The notes under the pieces were generated by a model. It was not told the DNA's origin, did no database searches, and saw nothing but the letters and a program-made list of their open reading frames with translations. Positions 8,899 to 16,298 of a stretch of 64,000 nt of DNA are shown in pieces. This DNA comes from M269 sp964640795 (GTDB lineage: Bacteria; Pseudomonadota; Gammaproteobacteria; Enterobacterales; Alteromonadaceae): the NCBI GenBank assembly GCA_964640795.1, contig CAZXIN010000014.1:41108-105107 (forward strand). Direction: 5' to 3'. The stretch's first letter is position 1; each line of letters opens with the position of its first letter. Both the position numbers and the translations under genes were made by a program.

Positions 8899-8953
8899 AT
8901 ATCCATCCGGATAGTAAACTGACCACACAAAAGTTTACTATCCGGATGGATAT
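8899..8953. repeat. Perfect 22-bp inverted repeat with 11-base loop
   Basis: Arms 8899-8920 and 8932-8953 are exact reverse complements; each contains the palindrome ATCCGGAT. No T-run follows on either strand. It lies between the two barrel genes, past the proper terminator of the upstream one and within the leader region of the downstream one. Such stems are typical of REP-like or MITE-derived elements or of stable RNA hairpins. Confidence 0.75.
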
Positions 8954-8956
8954 AAA

Positions 8957-8980
8957 CAAGCCAACGAGACCGCTGGCTTG
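8957..8980 (-). terminator. Terminator-like hairpin after the 183-residue barrel gene
   Basis: On the minus strand CAAGCCA pairs with TGGCTTG around a 10-base loop, followed by TTTATATCC. It lies 33 bases beyond the stop codon of the barrel gene at 9014. Confidence 0.55.
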
Positions 8981-9013
8981 CTATAGGGTGTGAAAATAAG
9001 GTGAGTAAAGTGT

Positions 9014-9565
9014 TTAAAACTTGAAGCGATAGCCTAAGGTAATTAAGTCCGTATCATCAAGATCTTCATAAGACAATTCTACTGCATTGTGTTCATTAAT
9101 TTGCCAACCAACGCCGCCCCCTGCACCGAACTCAGTTTCACTTAGAACCGGTGCCGAGACATTAGTCAATGATTCGCCTTCGAAAACAATCTCTTCAATT
9201 GTAATACCGATATTTTGATTAGATAACACCGCAAATACATAGACATCATCCGTTACAGCATATTCCCCTCTCAGTGCAACACCCACATAGTCATCAAGCT
9301 TAAATTCAACACTGTCGGCACCGACAAAACCGGCGGTTGAATCGTCATTTACACCAAACCCAACACGTAACTCGGGTAACAACTTAAAGCGGTCTGTAAT
9401 ATCGAACCTATAGCCGACAGAAATGCCAACGGTGCCTAGATCAACGTCTTGCCCTTGAAATGCTTGACCATCAAAGTTGCTATAATTGACACTGCCAACC
9501 CAATCGGCGCTGGCGAATGTTGAACAAGCTAAAAGTGCGAGTGCACAAGTGATTTTCTTTTTCAT
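9014..9565 (-). CDS. Small outer-membrane beta-barrel protein (paralogue B)
   Basis: A 183-residue protein from the ATG at 9565; that start is chosen because AGAGGAT lies at the right distance upstream and the signal peptide MKKKITCALALLACSTFASA begins there. An upstream in-frame start would add nine unlikely residues. The mature protein starts ADWVGSVNYS and has barrel strands ISVGYRFDI, FKLLPELRVGFG, VALRGEYAV, GAGGGVGWQIN and the C-terminal LITLGYRFKF. It is the longer paralogue of the neighbouring 8238-8714 product, with an extra acidic loop near residues 120-140. The two genes are separately terminated. It is likely an outer-membrane protein of the OmpA-barrel/OmpW type; no ligand is evident. 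Confidence 0.75.
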   Translation of the reverse strand: MKKKITCALALLACSTFASADWVGSVNYSNFDGQAFQGQDVDLGTVGISVGYRFDITDRFKLLPELRVGFGVNDDSTAGFVGADSVEFKLDDYVGVALRGEYAVTDDVYVFAVLSNQNIGITIEEIVFEGESLTNVSAPVLSETEFGAGGGVGWQINEHNAVELSYEDLDDTDLITLGYRFKF

Positions 9566-9873
9566 CTGTAAATCCTCTTTGAAAATATCCAATTTTTGAA
9601 AAGAAATAACCTGCGTAGCCGAAGGTGATATAGCAGTGAGAAGTAAAGCAATTCAACCCTGAAATGTTAGCTATCGGGCTACGACTTTGGTTATTCGAAG
9701 ACATTAGACGTCAAAAGTGGTGAGCTTTATAACTAAAATACGTAAGAAGACGGTATTAATTGTAACAAGGTAATAATGCAACAAAGAGCAAGAAGTCCTT
9801 ATGACAAATCCTTTGGACAGCAAACAGCAGCACACTCTAATCAAGTATAAACGTTCTCTTTTAATATAAAGAT

Positions 9874-9902
9874 GAAAAAAAGCCGCTTTTCATAAGCGGC
9901 TT
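9874..9902 (-). terminator. Strong rho-independent terminator of yghU
   Basis: AAGCCGCTT (9880-9888) and AAGCGGCTT (9894-9902) form a perfect 9-bp stem with a 5-base loop. Read on the minus strand, the stem is followed by a run of T. It lies 100 bases after the yghU stop. The remainder of 9566-10002 holds only the leader of the barrel gene. Confidence 0.85.
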
Positions 9903-10002
9903 CTAGCGTTTACTCGTGTGGAAGCACCATACTTTACAGTTTGTGCTCTACCCACAAAATTGAGTGCGAAAAAGCAACGATCCCTAATAACTGACGTTAC
10001 AG

Positions 10003-10875
10003 TTACTCAGGTACTTCTCGTTTATCCTGAGTTTTATGCTCAAAATCTGAGGCATCATGACGCTCATGAAGTTGCTCATTCAGTTCGCCCCATGTCCTAT
10101 TGACCATTCGTCCTCTTTTAACAGCGGGCCTAGCATCAATTTCTCTTGCCCAACGCATCACATTTTCATAGGTGTGTGCCTCAATGAATTCGGCAGCATC
10201 GTAGAGGCGACCCAAAACCAGCGAGCCATACCAAGGCCAAATTGCCATATCAGCGATCGTGTATTCATCTCCACTAACATATTTATTGTTAGCTAGTTGC
10301 TTATCTAGCACATCTAACTGGCGTTTTATTTCCATAGTAAAACGATTGATTGGGTACTCGTACTTTTCGGGTGCATACGCATAAAAGTGCCCAAAACCAC
10401 CCCCTAAATAAGGCGCGCTACCCATTTGCCAGAATAACCATGACATACACTCTGGTCTATCCGCAGGATCAGAAGGCAAAAATTCACCAAATTTTTCTGC
10501 TAGATGCAACATGATGGCACCAGATTCGAAGATACGAATAGGCTTATCACCACTATTATCAACTAACGCAGGTATTTTTGAATTAGGATTAATATCCACA
10601 AAACCGCTACCAAACTGATCGCCGTTAAAAATACTGATGAGGTGACCATTATATTCAGCGCCCTCGATACCCTTCTCTAACAACTCTTCAAGCAACAAGG
10701 TAATCTTAACACCATTAGGGGTTGCTTGAGAGTAAAGCTGTAGTGGGTGCTTACCAACTGGTAATTCTTTTTCAGACGTCGCACCCGATATTGGCCGGTT
10801 AATGTTAGCAAACTTACCGCCATTTTCTGAATCCCAAGTCCACACTTTTGGCGGCTCATATGTTGTATCTGTCAT
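10003..10875 (-). CDS. yghU: Glutathione S-transferase-like disulfide-bond reductase YghU
   Basis: A 290-residue cytoplasmic protein closely resembling Escherichia coli YghU over its whole length: the N-terminus MTDTTYEPPKVWTWD, the FANINRPISG segment, PVGKHPLQLYS, NPNSKIPAL, GGGFGHFYAYAP, YTIADMAIWPW and the tail LNEQLHERHDASDFE. The thioredoxin-like domain is at about residues 40-130 and the helical domain at 135-270. Characterised YghU binds two glutathiones and reduces disulfides, with peroxidase activity on organic hydroperoxides. It is transcribed alone, with a strong terminator behind it. The start ATG has a GGAATGA-type ribosome site upstream. There is no sign of transfer. Confidence 0.95.
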   Translation of the reverse strand: MTDTTYEPPKVWTWDSENGGKFANINRPISGATSEKELPVGKHPLQLYSQATPNGVKITLLLEELLEKGIEGAEYNGHLISIFNGDQFGSGFVDINPNSKIPALVDNSGDKPIRIFESGAIMLHLAEKFGEFLPSDPADRPECMSWLFWQMGSAPYLGGGFGHFYAYAPEKYEYPINRFTMEIKRQLDVLDKQLANNKYVSGDEYTIADMAIWPWYGSLVLGRLYDAAEFIEAHTYENVMRWAREIDARPAVKRGRMVNRTWGELNEQLHERHDASDFEHKTQDKREVPE

Positions 10876-10953
10876 TAAATCATTCCTTCTGTTTTATATC
10901 AGGCCAATGTTTAGGAAACATAGGCTATAAATTAATTACTGCATAATTGCAGA

Positions 10954-12534
10954 CTAAGGCGCCTTAAACTCGTAAGTTGCAGCCTCAAGTTGTTCTAAGA
11001 AGATCTTCATTTCTGTTAGCCTTTGTTGTCCTAACTGCTTCGCAGAGTCACTCACTAGCGTAGGTGGTAATTGTTCAGTAAACCCTTTTAACGTCTCTAT
11101 CGCTTTAGCCGTATTTGTAGCCCACGCGCCTTTACCGTTAAGGCTTAAGATACGAGTAACGCCGTTCACCCCCATAAAATCCAACGTATCAGCATCATGA
11201 AAAAACTGAGCTAATGGATAGTCTTCAGTTTTTGAATAAAACATATGACCTAAAATAAGTTCTTGTACCCGCGTAATTTTGCTTCGATCAAAACCACGAT
11301 CTTCCAATAATGCAGGCACTAGCTGTGCCGCTCGTTGTGAATGATCTGTGCCATTGGCCCAAGGCTGAAATGTCGCCATGTCATGCAAAAAGGCCGCAGC
11401 AAATAGCACATCAGTATCAACCTTTACTTTTTCCATCTCAGCTAACTTTAATGTTAGTAAGTAATTACGTTCATAGTGATTCATACCCCATGCCGGGTGT
11501 TGCATAGTACTAGCAACCATTTTATATAAAGAGAGCTTCCAAGGGCTATCTAAAGGAATACCTGTTAAAGTGGTTCCGTTTGCTAACGATTCAAATGCTT
11601 GTTGGCGATAAGATAGTTGTCCTGGTTCTATCATTTCCAATGATACATTCAAGGCGCTAAGGTCAATCTCATACAAATTCCCCTTATTATTTTCAATACG
11701 TGTGAAGTAAAGCTTCTTGTTATCGGGGCTGAATATTGGTGTGAACTCATGATCGGCCGTGTTGACTTTTTCTCCCAAGTTTTCAGCTACTGTCCATTGA
11801 TTATTAATAAGACGAGAGATATACAAATCACCTCTGCCATAGCTATCCGCACGATTTCTAATACTGAAGATAATCACTTTGCCATCACGAGAGACAACGG
11901 AATCTCCTATCGCGCCGTTTTCTCCATAAACTTCAGCGGGAATCTTTTGCAATTCACCAAACCCCGTTGGTGTTAACTGCGTGTAATATAAAAATCGGGC
12001 ATTATTACGACGCGACGGGAAAAACAATCGACCATCATCTGTCAGTGAGGGGTACAAATCGTTTTCACTTGAACTGAGTTCGGGCAGGTATTCAGGTTTT
12101 CCCCAGCTATCACCCTCTCGACTCACTCGCCATAAGTTATAGTTTTCAGTTGCTTTACCACCAGCAGAAATAGGCCGTTTGGAGATATAATAAATAGTCG
12201 AATAGTCCGGACTATATGCCGGATCGGCATCTGTATATTCGCCAGAGAATGGCAAAGCTTTAGCTGGCTGCCATGCCCCTCCTTTATAATCTGACTGCAT
12301 CAGAACACACTGTGAAAAGTCATCTGAACAACGTGAGAAAATCACAGAATCACCGGCTTCATTCAGCACAGTGTTAATCTCAAAAGCGTCGGTAGAAACA
12401 ACACCTCGTGCGAACTCTGTAGCTGTCAGTGTTGGCATCTCAGTTTGGTAGGGTGCAAGTTGAGCTACTGAAATATGGCTGGCTAGCCCCAAAACAGCAC
12501 TCATAGAAAGTTTTTTCAAAAATTTCACTGACAT
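10954..12534 (-). CDS. Secreted TolB-like beta-propeller fused to an HD phosphohydrolase domain
   Basis: A 526-residue exported protein. The signal peptide ends near SVAQ (residue 25). Residues about 50-290 hold PD40/TolB-type propeller blades (DPAYSPDYSTIYYIS, YPSLTDDGRLFFPS, FTPIFSPDNKKLYFTR). Residues about 345-470 hold an HD domain: H353, HD at 384-385 in AAFLHDMATF, H398, H430 and the HDAD of residues 446-449, which would bind a metal pair in HD hydrolases. HD enzymes are usually cytoplasmic, so a secreted, propeller-linked one is unusual. The ATG abuts GGAGA; the GTG two codons later (12528) has better spacing and may be the real start. The gene is alone on its strand between yghU and a GST. 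The substrate is unknown. Confidence 0.78.
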   Translation of the reverse strand: MSVKFLKKLSMSAVLGLASHISVAQLAPYQTEMPTLTATEFARGVVSTDAFEINTVLNEAGDSVIFSRCSDDFSQCVLMQSDYKGGAWQPAKALPFSGEYTDADPAYSPDYSTIYYISKRPISAGGKATENYNLWRVSREGDSWGKPEYLPELSSSENDLYPSLTDDGRLFFPSRRNNARFLYYTQLTPTGFGELQKIPAEVYGENGAIGDSVVSRDGKVIIFSIRNRADSYGRGDLYISRLINNQWTVAENLGEKVNTADHEFTPIFSPDNKKLYFTRIENNKGNLYEIDLSALNVSLEMIEPGQLSYRQQAFESLANGTTLTGIPLDSPWKLSLYKMVASTMQHPAWGMNHYERNYLLTLKLAEMEKVKVDTDVLFAAAFLHDMATFQPWANGTDHSQRAAQLVPALLEDRGFDRSKITRVQELILGHMFYSKTEDYPLAQFFHDADTLDFMGVNGVTRILSLNGKGAWATNTAKAIETLKGFTEQLPPTLVSDSAKQLGQQRLTEMKIFLEQLEAATYEFKAP

Positions 12535-12730
12535 TCTCCGGCGAACGGTGTATTAAAACAGTTGTTTGATATTGGATTTTAGCGTTTAATTTTAACGCTA
12601 AGTAAAATGACGGCCTACAGGGAAAAGATAAACACCCCAGTAGACAAATACAAGAAACGAATAACGAGCAAGATGTTTCATTTTCCTTGTCTTTTCTATT
12701 CATCATTAAAACAACTTTAAGAGGAAACTC

Positions 12731-13342
12731 ATGCTCAAACTTGTTGGCTATTACGATTCTCCATTTGTACGCAGAACAGCCGCTGTGCTTAACGTCCTCA
12801 ATCTAGCCTTTGAGAATGTCGAGTTATCAGTGTGGCAGGAATCAGAAAAAATCAGGCCCATCAGTCCGTTGTCTCGTGTTCCTATTCTACAATTTGATGA
12901 CGGGCGTATTCTAAATGATTCCAATGTCATCATTGATCATATGGTACGTATACACGGCCAACATACGGGACTTTTACCCACAGAAATGGGCGAGTATCAC
13001 CGTGTTAACAACCTTATTGGCTTCGGAATGGGATTAACTGAAAAACTAGCGCAGCTTTATACAGAAACAAAAGTGCGAGAGCCTGAGCTTGTCAGTAAAA
13101 AGCTGACTGCACGATATGAAGAACAAATTAGCGCTACCTTAGCTTTTCTTGATAAAGAGTTAAAACCTGCAGACACACATGCTCAACACCCCTCTGTGTT
13201 AAACATTACCTTAAGTGTGGCACTCCAATTTATGCTGAATGTATTTGGTGAGCAATGGCATTTATCAGATTACCCTAAGCTCAAAGTTGTCACCGAGAAG
13301 ATGGAAAAACATCCTGCATTGGTCAACACATACCCTTGGTAA
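12731..13342 (+). CDS. Glutathione S-transferase family protein
   Basis: A 203-residue GST-like protein. The thioredoxin-like N-domain starts LVGYYDSPFVRRTAAVL, where the Ser of DSPF is the likely glutathione-activating residue. SRVPIL provides the cis-proline and NDSNVIIDHM the Ser-x-x-I glutathione-gamma-glutamyl site region. The helical C-domain covers about residues 88-200. AAGAGGAAAC precedes the ATG. The family conjugates or reduces with glutathione, but this branch has no assigned substrate. A GNAT gene follows 67 bases downstream on the same strand and could be co-transcribed. It is unrelated at sequence level to the nearby yghU apart from the fold. Confidence 0.85.
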   Translation: MLKLVGYYDSPFVRRTAAVLNVLNLAFENVELSVWQESEKIRPISPLSRVPILQFDDGRILNDSNVIIDHMVRIHGQHTGLLPTEMGEYHRVNNLIGFGMGLTEKLAQLYTETKVREPELVSKKLTARYEEQISATLAFLDKELKPADTHAQHPSVLNITLSVALQFMLNVFGEQWHLSDYPKLKVVTEKMEKHPALVNTYPW

Positions 13343-13409
13343 TCATTTGATTTAAAAACAATTAATTAAGGAATAATAATTCTTTATTGACACTAGCAGG
13401 GAGATTAAA

Positions 13410-13847
13410 TTGGTGAACGGATATTATACCAGCACACTTAATGCAGATATGAATGTCGCGGCAATACATGCATTCATCAGCGAAACATACTGGGCTAAAG
13501 GAGTGCCATTAAGTACCTTAAAAGTAGGGATTGAAAACTCTGTCTGTTGTGGTGTTTTCACTGACGACAACACACAAGCCGGCTTTGCTCGAATGGTCAC
13601 AGACCGAGCCACTTTTGGTTACCTAGCCGATGTATATGTTCTTGAAGAATATAGAGGCATAGGACTAAGCCGTTTACTACTTCAAAAATTGCTAGCACAC
13701 CCAGAGTTACAAGGTCTAAGGCGGATTATGCTGGCCACAAGTGACGCCTCTGGCCTTTATCAAAAGTTTGGGTTTGAGAAACTCGTCAAACCTGAGATTT
13801 TTATGGAACTATGGGATCGTTATGTGTACGACGACAACAAGCCCTAG
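13410..13847 (+). CDS. GNAT family N-acetyltransferase
   Basis: A 145-residue single-domain GNAT enzyme. The acetyl-CoA-binding motif A is at about residues 77-98: VYVLEEYRGIGLSRLLLQ, with the R-x-x-G-x-G/A pattern. Motif B follows as IMLATSDASGLYQKFGFEKL. Such proteins transfer acetyl groups to small amines, amino acids or protein termini; the substrate is not predictable. The start is either TTG at 13410 or GTG at 13413; AGGGAG at 13398-13403 serves both, with slightly better spacing for GTG. It lies behind the GST gene on the same strand. Confidence 0.88.
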   Translation: MVNGYYTSTLNADMNVAAIHAFISETYWAKGVPLSTLKVGIENSVCCGVFTDDNTQAGFARMVTDRATFGYLADVYVLEEYRGIGLSRLLLQKLLAHPELQGLRRIMLATSDASGLYQKFGFEKLVKPEIFMELWDRYVYDDNKP

Positions 13848-13861
13848 AGCATGTTGTCAGG

Positions 13862-13953
13862 ACATAATAATACCTTTAAGTGAGCCGAATTTCTTCAATA
13901 CTTTGATTTAAAGAGATTTTATCGATTCTCTTATACAAACCTGAAGCTAATTA
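13862..13953 (+). repeat. Direct repeat copy 1 (about 92 bp)
   Basis: This segment recurs at 14097-14188, 235 bases away, with an identical core of 55 bases (13890-13944 versus 14125-14179) and about eight differences before it. Unlike copy 2, this copy runs into a palindrome: arms 13931-13944 and 13957-13970 form a perfect 14-bp stem. It is non-coding. Confidence 0.85.
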
Positions 13954-13980
13954 ACCTCAGGTTTGTATAAGCCGAACCAT

Positions 13981-14083
13981 CCAATGCACCTATTTTAAGG
14001 CTTCTCTGCGTTAAGCTTGCTGGCTAGAGAATGACTCTAGTGGCGCAACCTTGCCTTGATAACCCTTAAAATAGTCACATTGG
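13981..14083. repeat. MITE-like element with 20-bp terminal inverted repeats
   Basis: The ends 13981-14000 and 14064-14083 are inverted repeats matching at 17 of 20 positions (CCAATG, then three unmatched bases, then CTATTTTAAGG). The element is 103 bases long and non-coding. It sits exactly between the two copies of a 92-bp direct repeat, making a composite repetitive locus between the GNAT gene and the formate dehydrogenase operon. Confidence 0.65.
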
Positions 14084-14096
14084 CTTAAATGATAGA

Positions 14097-14188
14097 ACAT
14101 AATAATGTCTTTAAGTGGATGAATTTTCTTCAATACTTTGATTTAAAGAGATTTTATCGATTCTCTTATACAAACCTGAGGTTAATTA
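14097..14188 (+). repeat. Direct repeat copy 2 (about 92 bp)
   Basis: Second copy of the 13862-13953 repeat, sharing a 55-base identical core. It ends in CCTGAGGTTAATTA, where copy 1 has CCTGAAGCTAATTA; this version would give a longer, near-perfect palindrome. It lies about 80 bases upstream of fdsG, so it may carry part of that operon's leader or promoter. Confidence 0.85.
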
Positions 14189-14268
14189 TATTTATCCAGT
14201 AAATTTGGTGATATTTTAAGGTCAACTGAATGAAAACATATATGACCGATTCTTAGAGGTTCACGATC

Positions 14269-14760
14269 ATGAATAACGCTCTACAGTGGGATCAGCAAGC
14301 GGTTATCGATATCGTCCACAGCCTTCATCTTAAAGAGGGAGCGTTGTTACCCATATTACACGCCATTCAAGATTCACAAGGCTATATTCCCAAAGCATCA
14401 ATCCCAATTATTGCCAAAGCTTTAAACCAAGCTGTTGCTGAAATTCACGGAGTCATCAGTTTTTATGAAGACTTCAGAACGGCGCCTGTCGGCCAGCATG
14501 TTATTCAACTCTGCCGAGCAGAGGCTTGCCAAGCACGAGGGGCTAGGCAACTAGAAGCCCATGCGAAAGCGTCGCTTAAAATTGACTACCACAATACAAC
14601 GGCAGATAAAGAATTCACTCTCTTGCCAGTTTATTGCTTAGGCAATTGTGCTTGTGGCCCATCTATCAAGGTTAACAATGATGTTGTTGCAGCAGTTTCA
14701 CCTGAAAAATTCGATGCTATCACCAGTAAACTAACCACTTATGTTGTTGAGTTGAATTAA
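14269..14760 (+). CDS. fdsG: NAD-dependent formate dehydrogenase, gamma subunit (NuoE-like)
   Basis: A 163-residue thioredoxin-fold [2Fe-2S] subunit of soluble NAD-dependent formate dehydrogenase, homologous to NuoE of complex I. Cluster ligands are C82 and C87 (LCRAEAC) and C123 and C127 (YCLGNCACG). The N-terminal helical part (LLPILHAIQDSQGYIP) is typical. The subunit passes electrons between the molybdenum subunit chain and the flavin subunit. It is the first gene of an operon; its TAA overlaps the next ATG by one base. Regulation is not evident; a repeat element occupies the upstream DNA. Confidence 0.93.
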   Translation: MNNALQWDQQAVIDIVHSLHLKEGALLPILHAIQDSQGYIPKASIPIIAKALNQAVAEIHGVISFYEDFRTAPVGQHVIQLCRAEACQARGARQLEAHAKASLKIDYHNTTADKEFTLLPVYCLGNCACGPSIKVNNDVVAAVSPEKFDAITSKLTTYVVELN

Positions 14761-16298
14761 TGTCAGTCACTATTTATATCCCTCAAGACACAACGGCATT
14801 ATCTCAAGGCGCTGATAGAATTGCGCAACTTATGCAAGCGGAAGCTAAACAAAGACAGATTGATATTAGTATCGTCAGAAATGGCTCCCGCGGATTATCT
14901 TGGCTTGAGCCTCTCGTTGAAGTCGTCACCAAAGACGGACGTATTGCCTATGGCAATGTGGCAGAAGAATCGGTTAGTGAGTTATTCGACGCCAATTTTC
15001 TACAAGGTGAACCCACCCATAAAACCTATTTAGGCCTTACTGAAGAAATACCTTATTTAAAACAGCAGCAGCGCCTTACTTTTGCTAGAGCCGGAGTCAT
15101 CGATCCCGTTAATATTGAAGATTACAAACAGCATCATGGTTTTTCAGGGTTGAAAAGTGCGTTGTCAAAAGCAAGCCAAACAATTATTGATGAAGTCAGC
15201 TCATCTGGCTTGCGAGGCAGAGGCGGTGCAGCTTTCCCGACAGCTATCAAATGGCAAACCGTACATGATTGCAGTGAAGCAACTAAATACATTGTATGCA
15301 ACGCAGATGAAGGTGACTCAGGCACATTTGCTGATCGCTTAGTGATGGAATCAGACCCTTTTATGCTGATAGAAGGCATGATCATTGCCGGTATAGCGAC
15401 TCATGCTGAACAGGGTTATATTTATCTTCGTAGCGAGTACCCTGTTGCTCACAAAATATTGAACCAAGCAATTCAAAATGCATACCGACACAACTACCTT
15501 GGCGACAATATTCAACAGAGCGGCAAACGCTTCCACTTGGAAGTCAGGCTTGGTGCTGGCGCTTATATTTGTGGTGAAGAAACATCACTACTTGAGAGCC
15601 TTGAAGGAAAACGAGGTTTAGTCAGAGCTAAGCCACCACTGCCAGCTATCGAAGGGCTATTTGGGAAGCCGACGTTGGTAAATAACGTGCTGTCATTGGC
15701 AGCAATTCCCTATATTTTGGAACACGGCGGTCAAGCTTATGCCGATTATGGGCAAGGCCGCTCTCTTGGTACCATGCCTTTTCAGCTTGCGGGGAATGTT
15801 AAACAAGGCGGACTCATTGAGCTGGCATTTGGCTTAACCTTACGCGAATTGCTGGACCAATTCTCTGGCGGCACTTTCACTGGACGCCCAATGAAAGCAA
15901 TCCAAGTAGGCGGACCATTAGGCGCTTACCTACCTGAAGAGCAATGGAATACGCCACTTGATTACGAAGCATTCTCCAAAATAAATGCCGTACTAGGGCA
16001 TGGCGGCATCGTGGTCTTTGATGACACGGTAGACATGCTTGAACAAGCTGCTTTTTCAATGGCGTTTTGTGCTATTGAATCATGTGGCAAATGCACACCG
16101 TGCCGTATCGGCTCTGTACGCGGTAAAGAAGTCATTGATAAGATCCAAGCCGGTATTGATGTCGAAGAGAATACGATTTTACTGGATGACTTATGTGAAA
16201 CCATGACGCACGCGTCACTATGCGCTATGGGAGGTATGACACCTTTTCCGGTACAAAGTGCCTTAAAGCAATTCACTAAGGACAATCACCATGGTTGA
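14760..16298 (+). CDS. fdsB: NAD-dependent formate dehydrogenase, beta subunit (NuoF-like, FMN/NADH)
   Basis: A 512-residue diaphorase subunit. Residues about 1-100 form a thioredoxin-like domain, as in FdsB and HoxF. The FMN/NADH site follows: GLRGRGGAAFPTAIKW at 150-165, YIVCNADEGDSGTF at 177-190, GAGAYICGEETSLLESLEG at 266-283 and the VRAKPP segment. An SLBB domain follows, and the C-terminal [4Fe-4S] ligands are C442, C445, C448 and C488. It takes electrons from formate oxidation and reduces NAD+. It overlaps fdsG by one base and fdsA by eight, indicating translational coupling within one complex. Confidence 0.95.
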   Translation: MSVTIYIPQDTTALSQGADRIAQLMQAEAKQRQIDISIVRNGSRGLSWLEPLVEVVTKDGRIAYGNVAEESVSELFDANFLQGEPTHKTYLGLTEEIPYLKQQQRLTFARAGVIDPVNIEDYKQHHGFSGLKSALSKASQTIIDEVSSSGLRGRGGAAFPTAIKWQTVHDCSEATKYIVCNADEGDSGTFADRLVMESDPFMLIEGMIIAGIATHAEQGYIYLRSEYPVAHKILNQAIQNAYRHNYLGDNIQQSGKRFHLEVRLGAGAYICGEETSLLESLEGKRGLVRAKPPLPAIEGLFGKPTLVNNVLSLAAIPYILEHGGQAYADYGQGRSLGTMPFQLAGNVKQGGLIELAFGLTLRELLDQFSGGTFTGRPMKAIQVGGPLGAYLPEEQWNTPLDYEAFSKINAVLGHGGIVVFDDTVDMLEQAAFSMAFCAIESCGKCTPCRIGSVRGKEVIDKIQAGIDVEENTILLDDLCETMTHASLCAMGGMTPFPVQSALKQFTKDNHHG

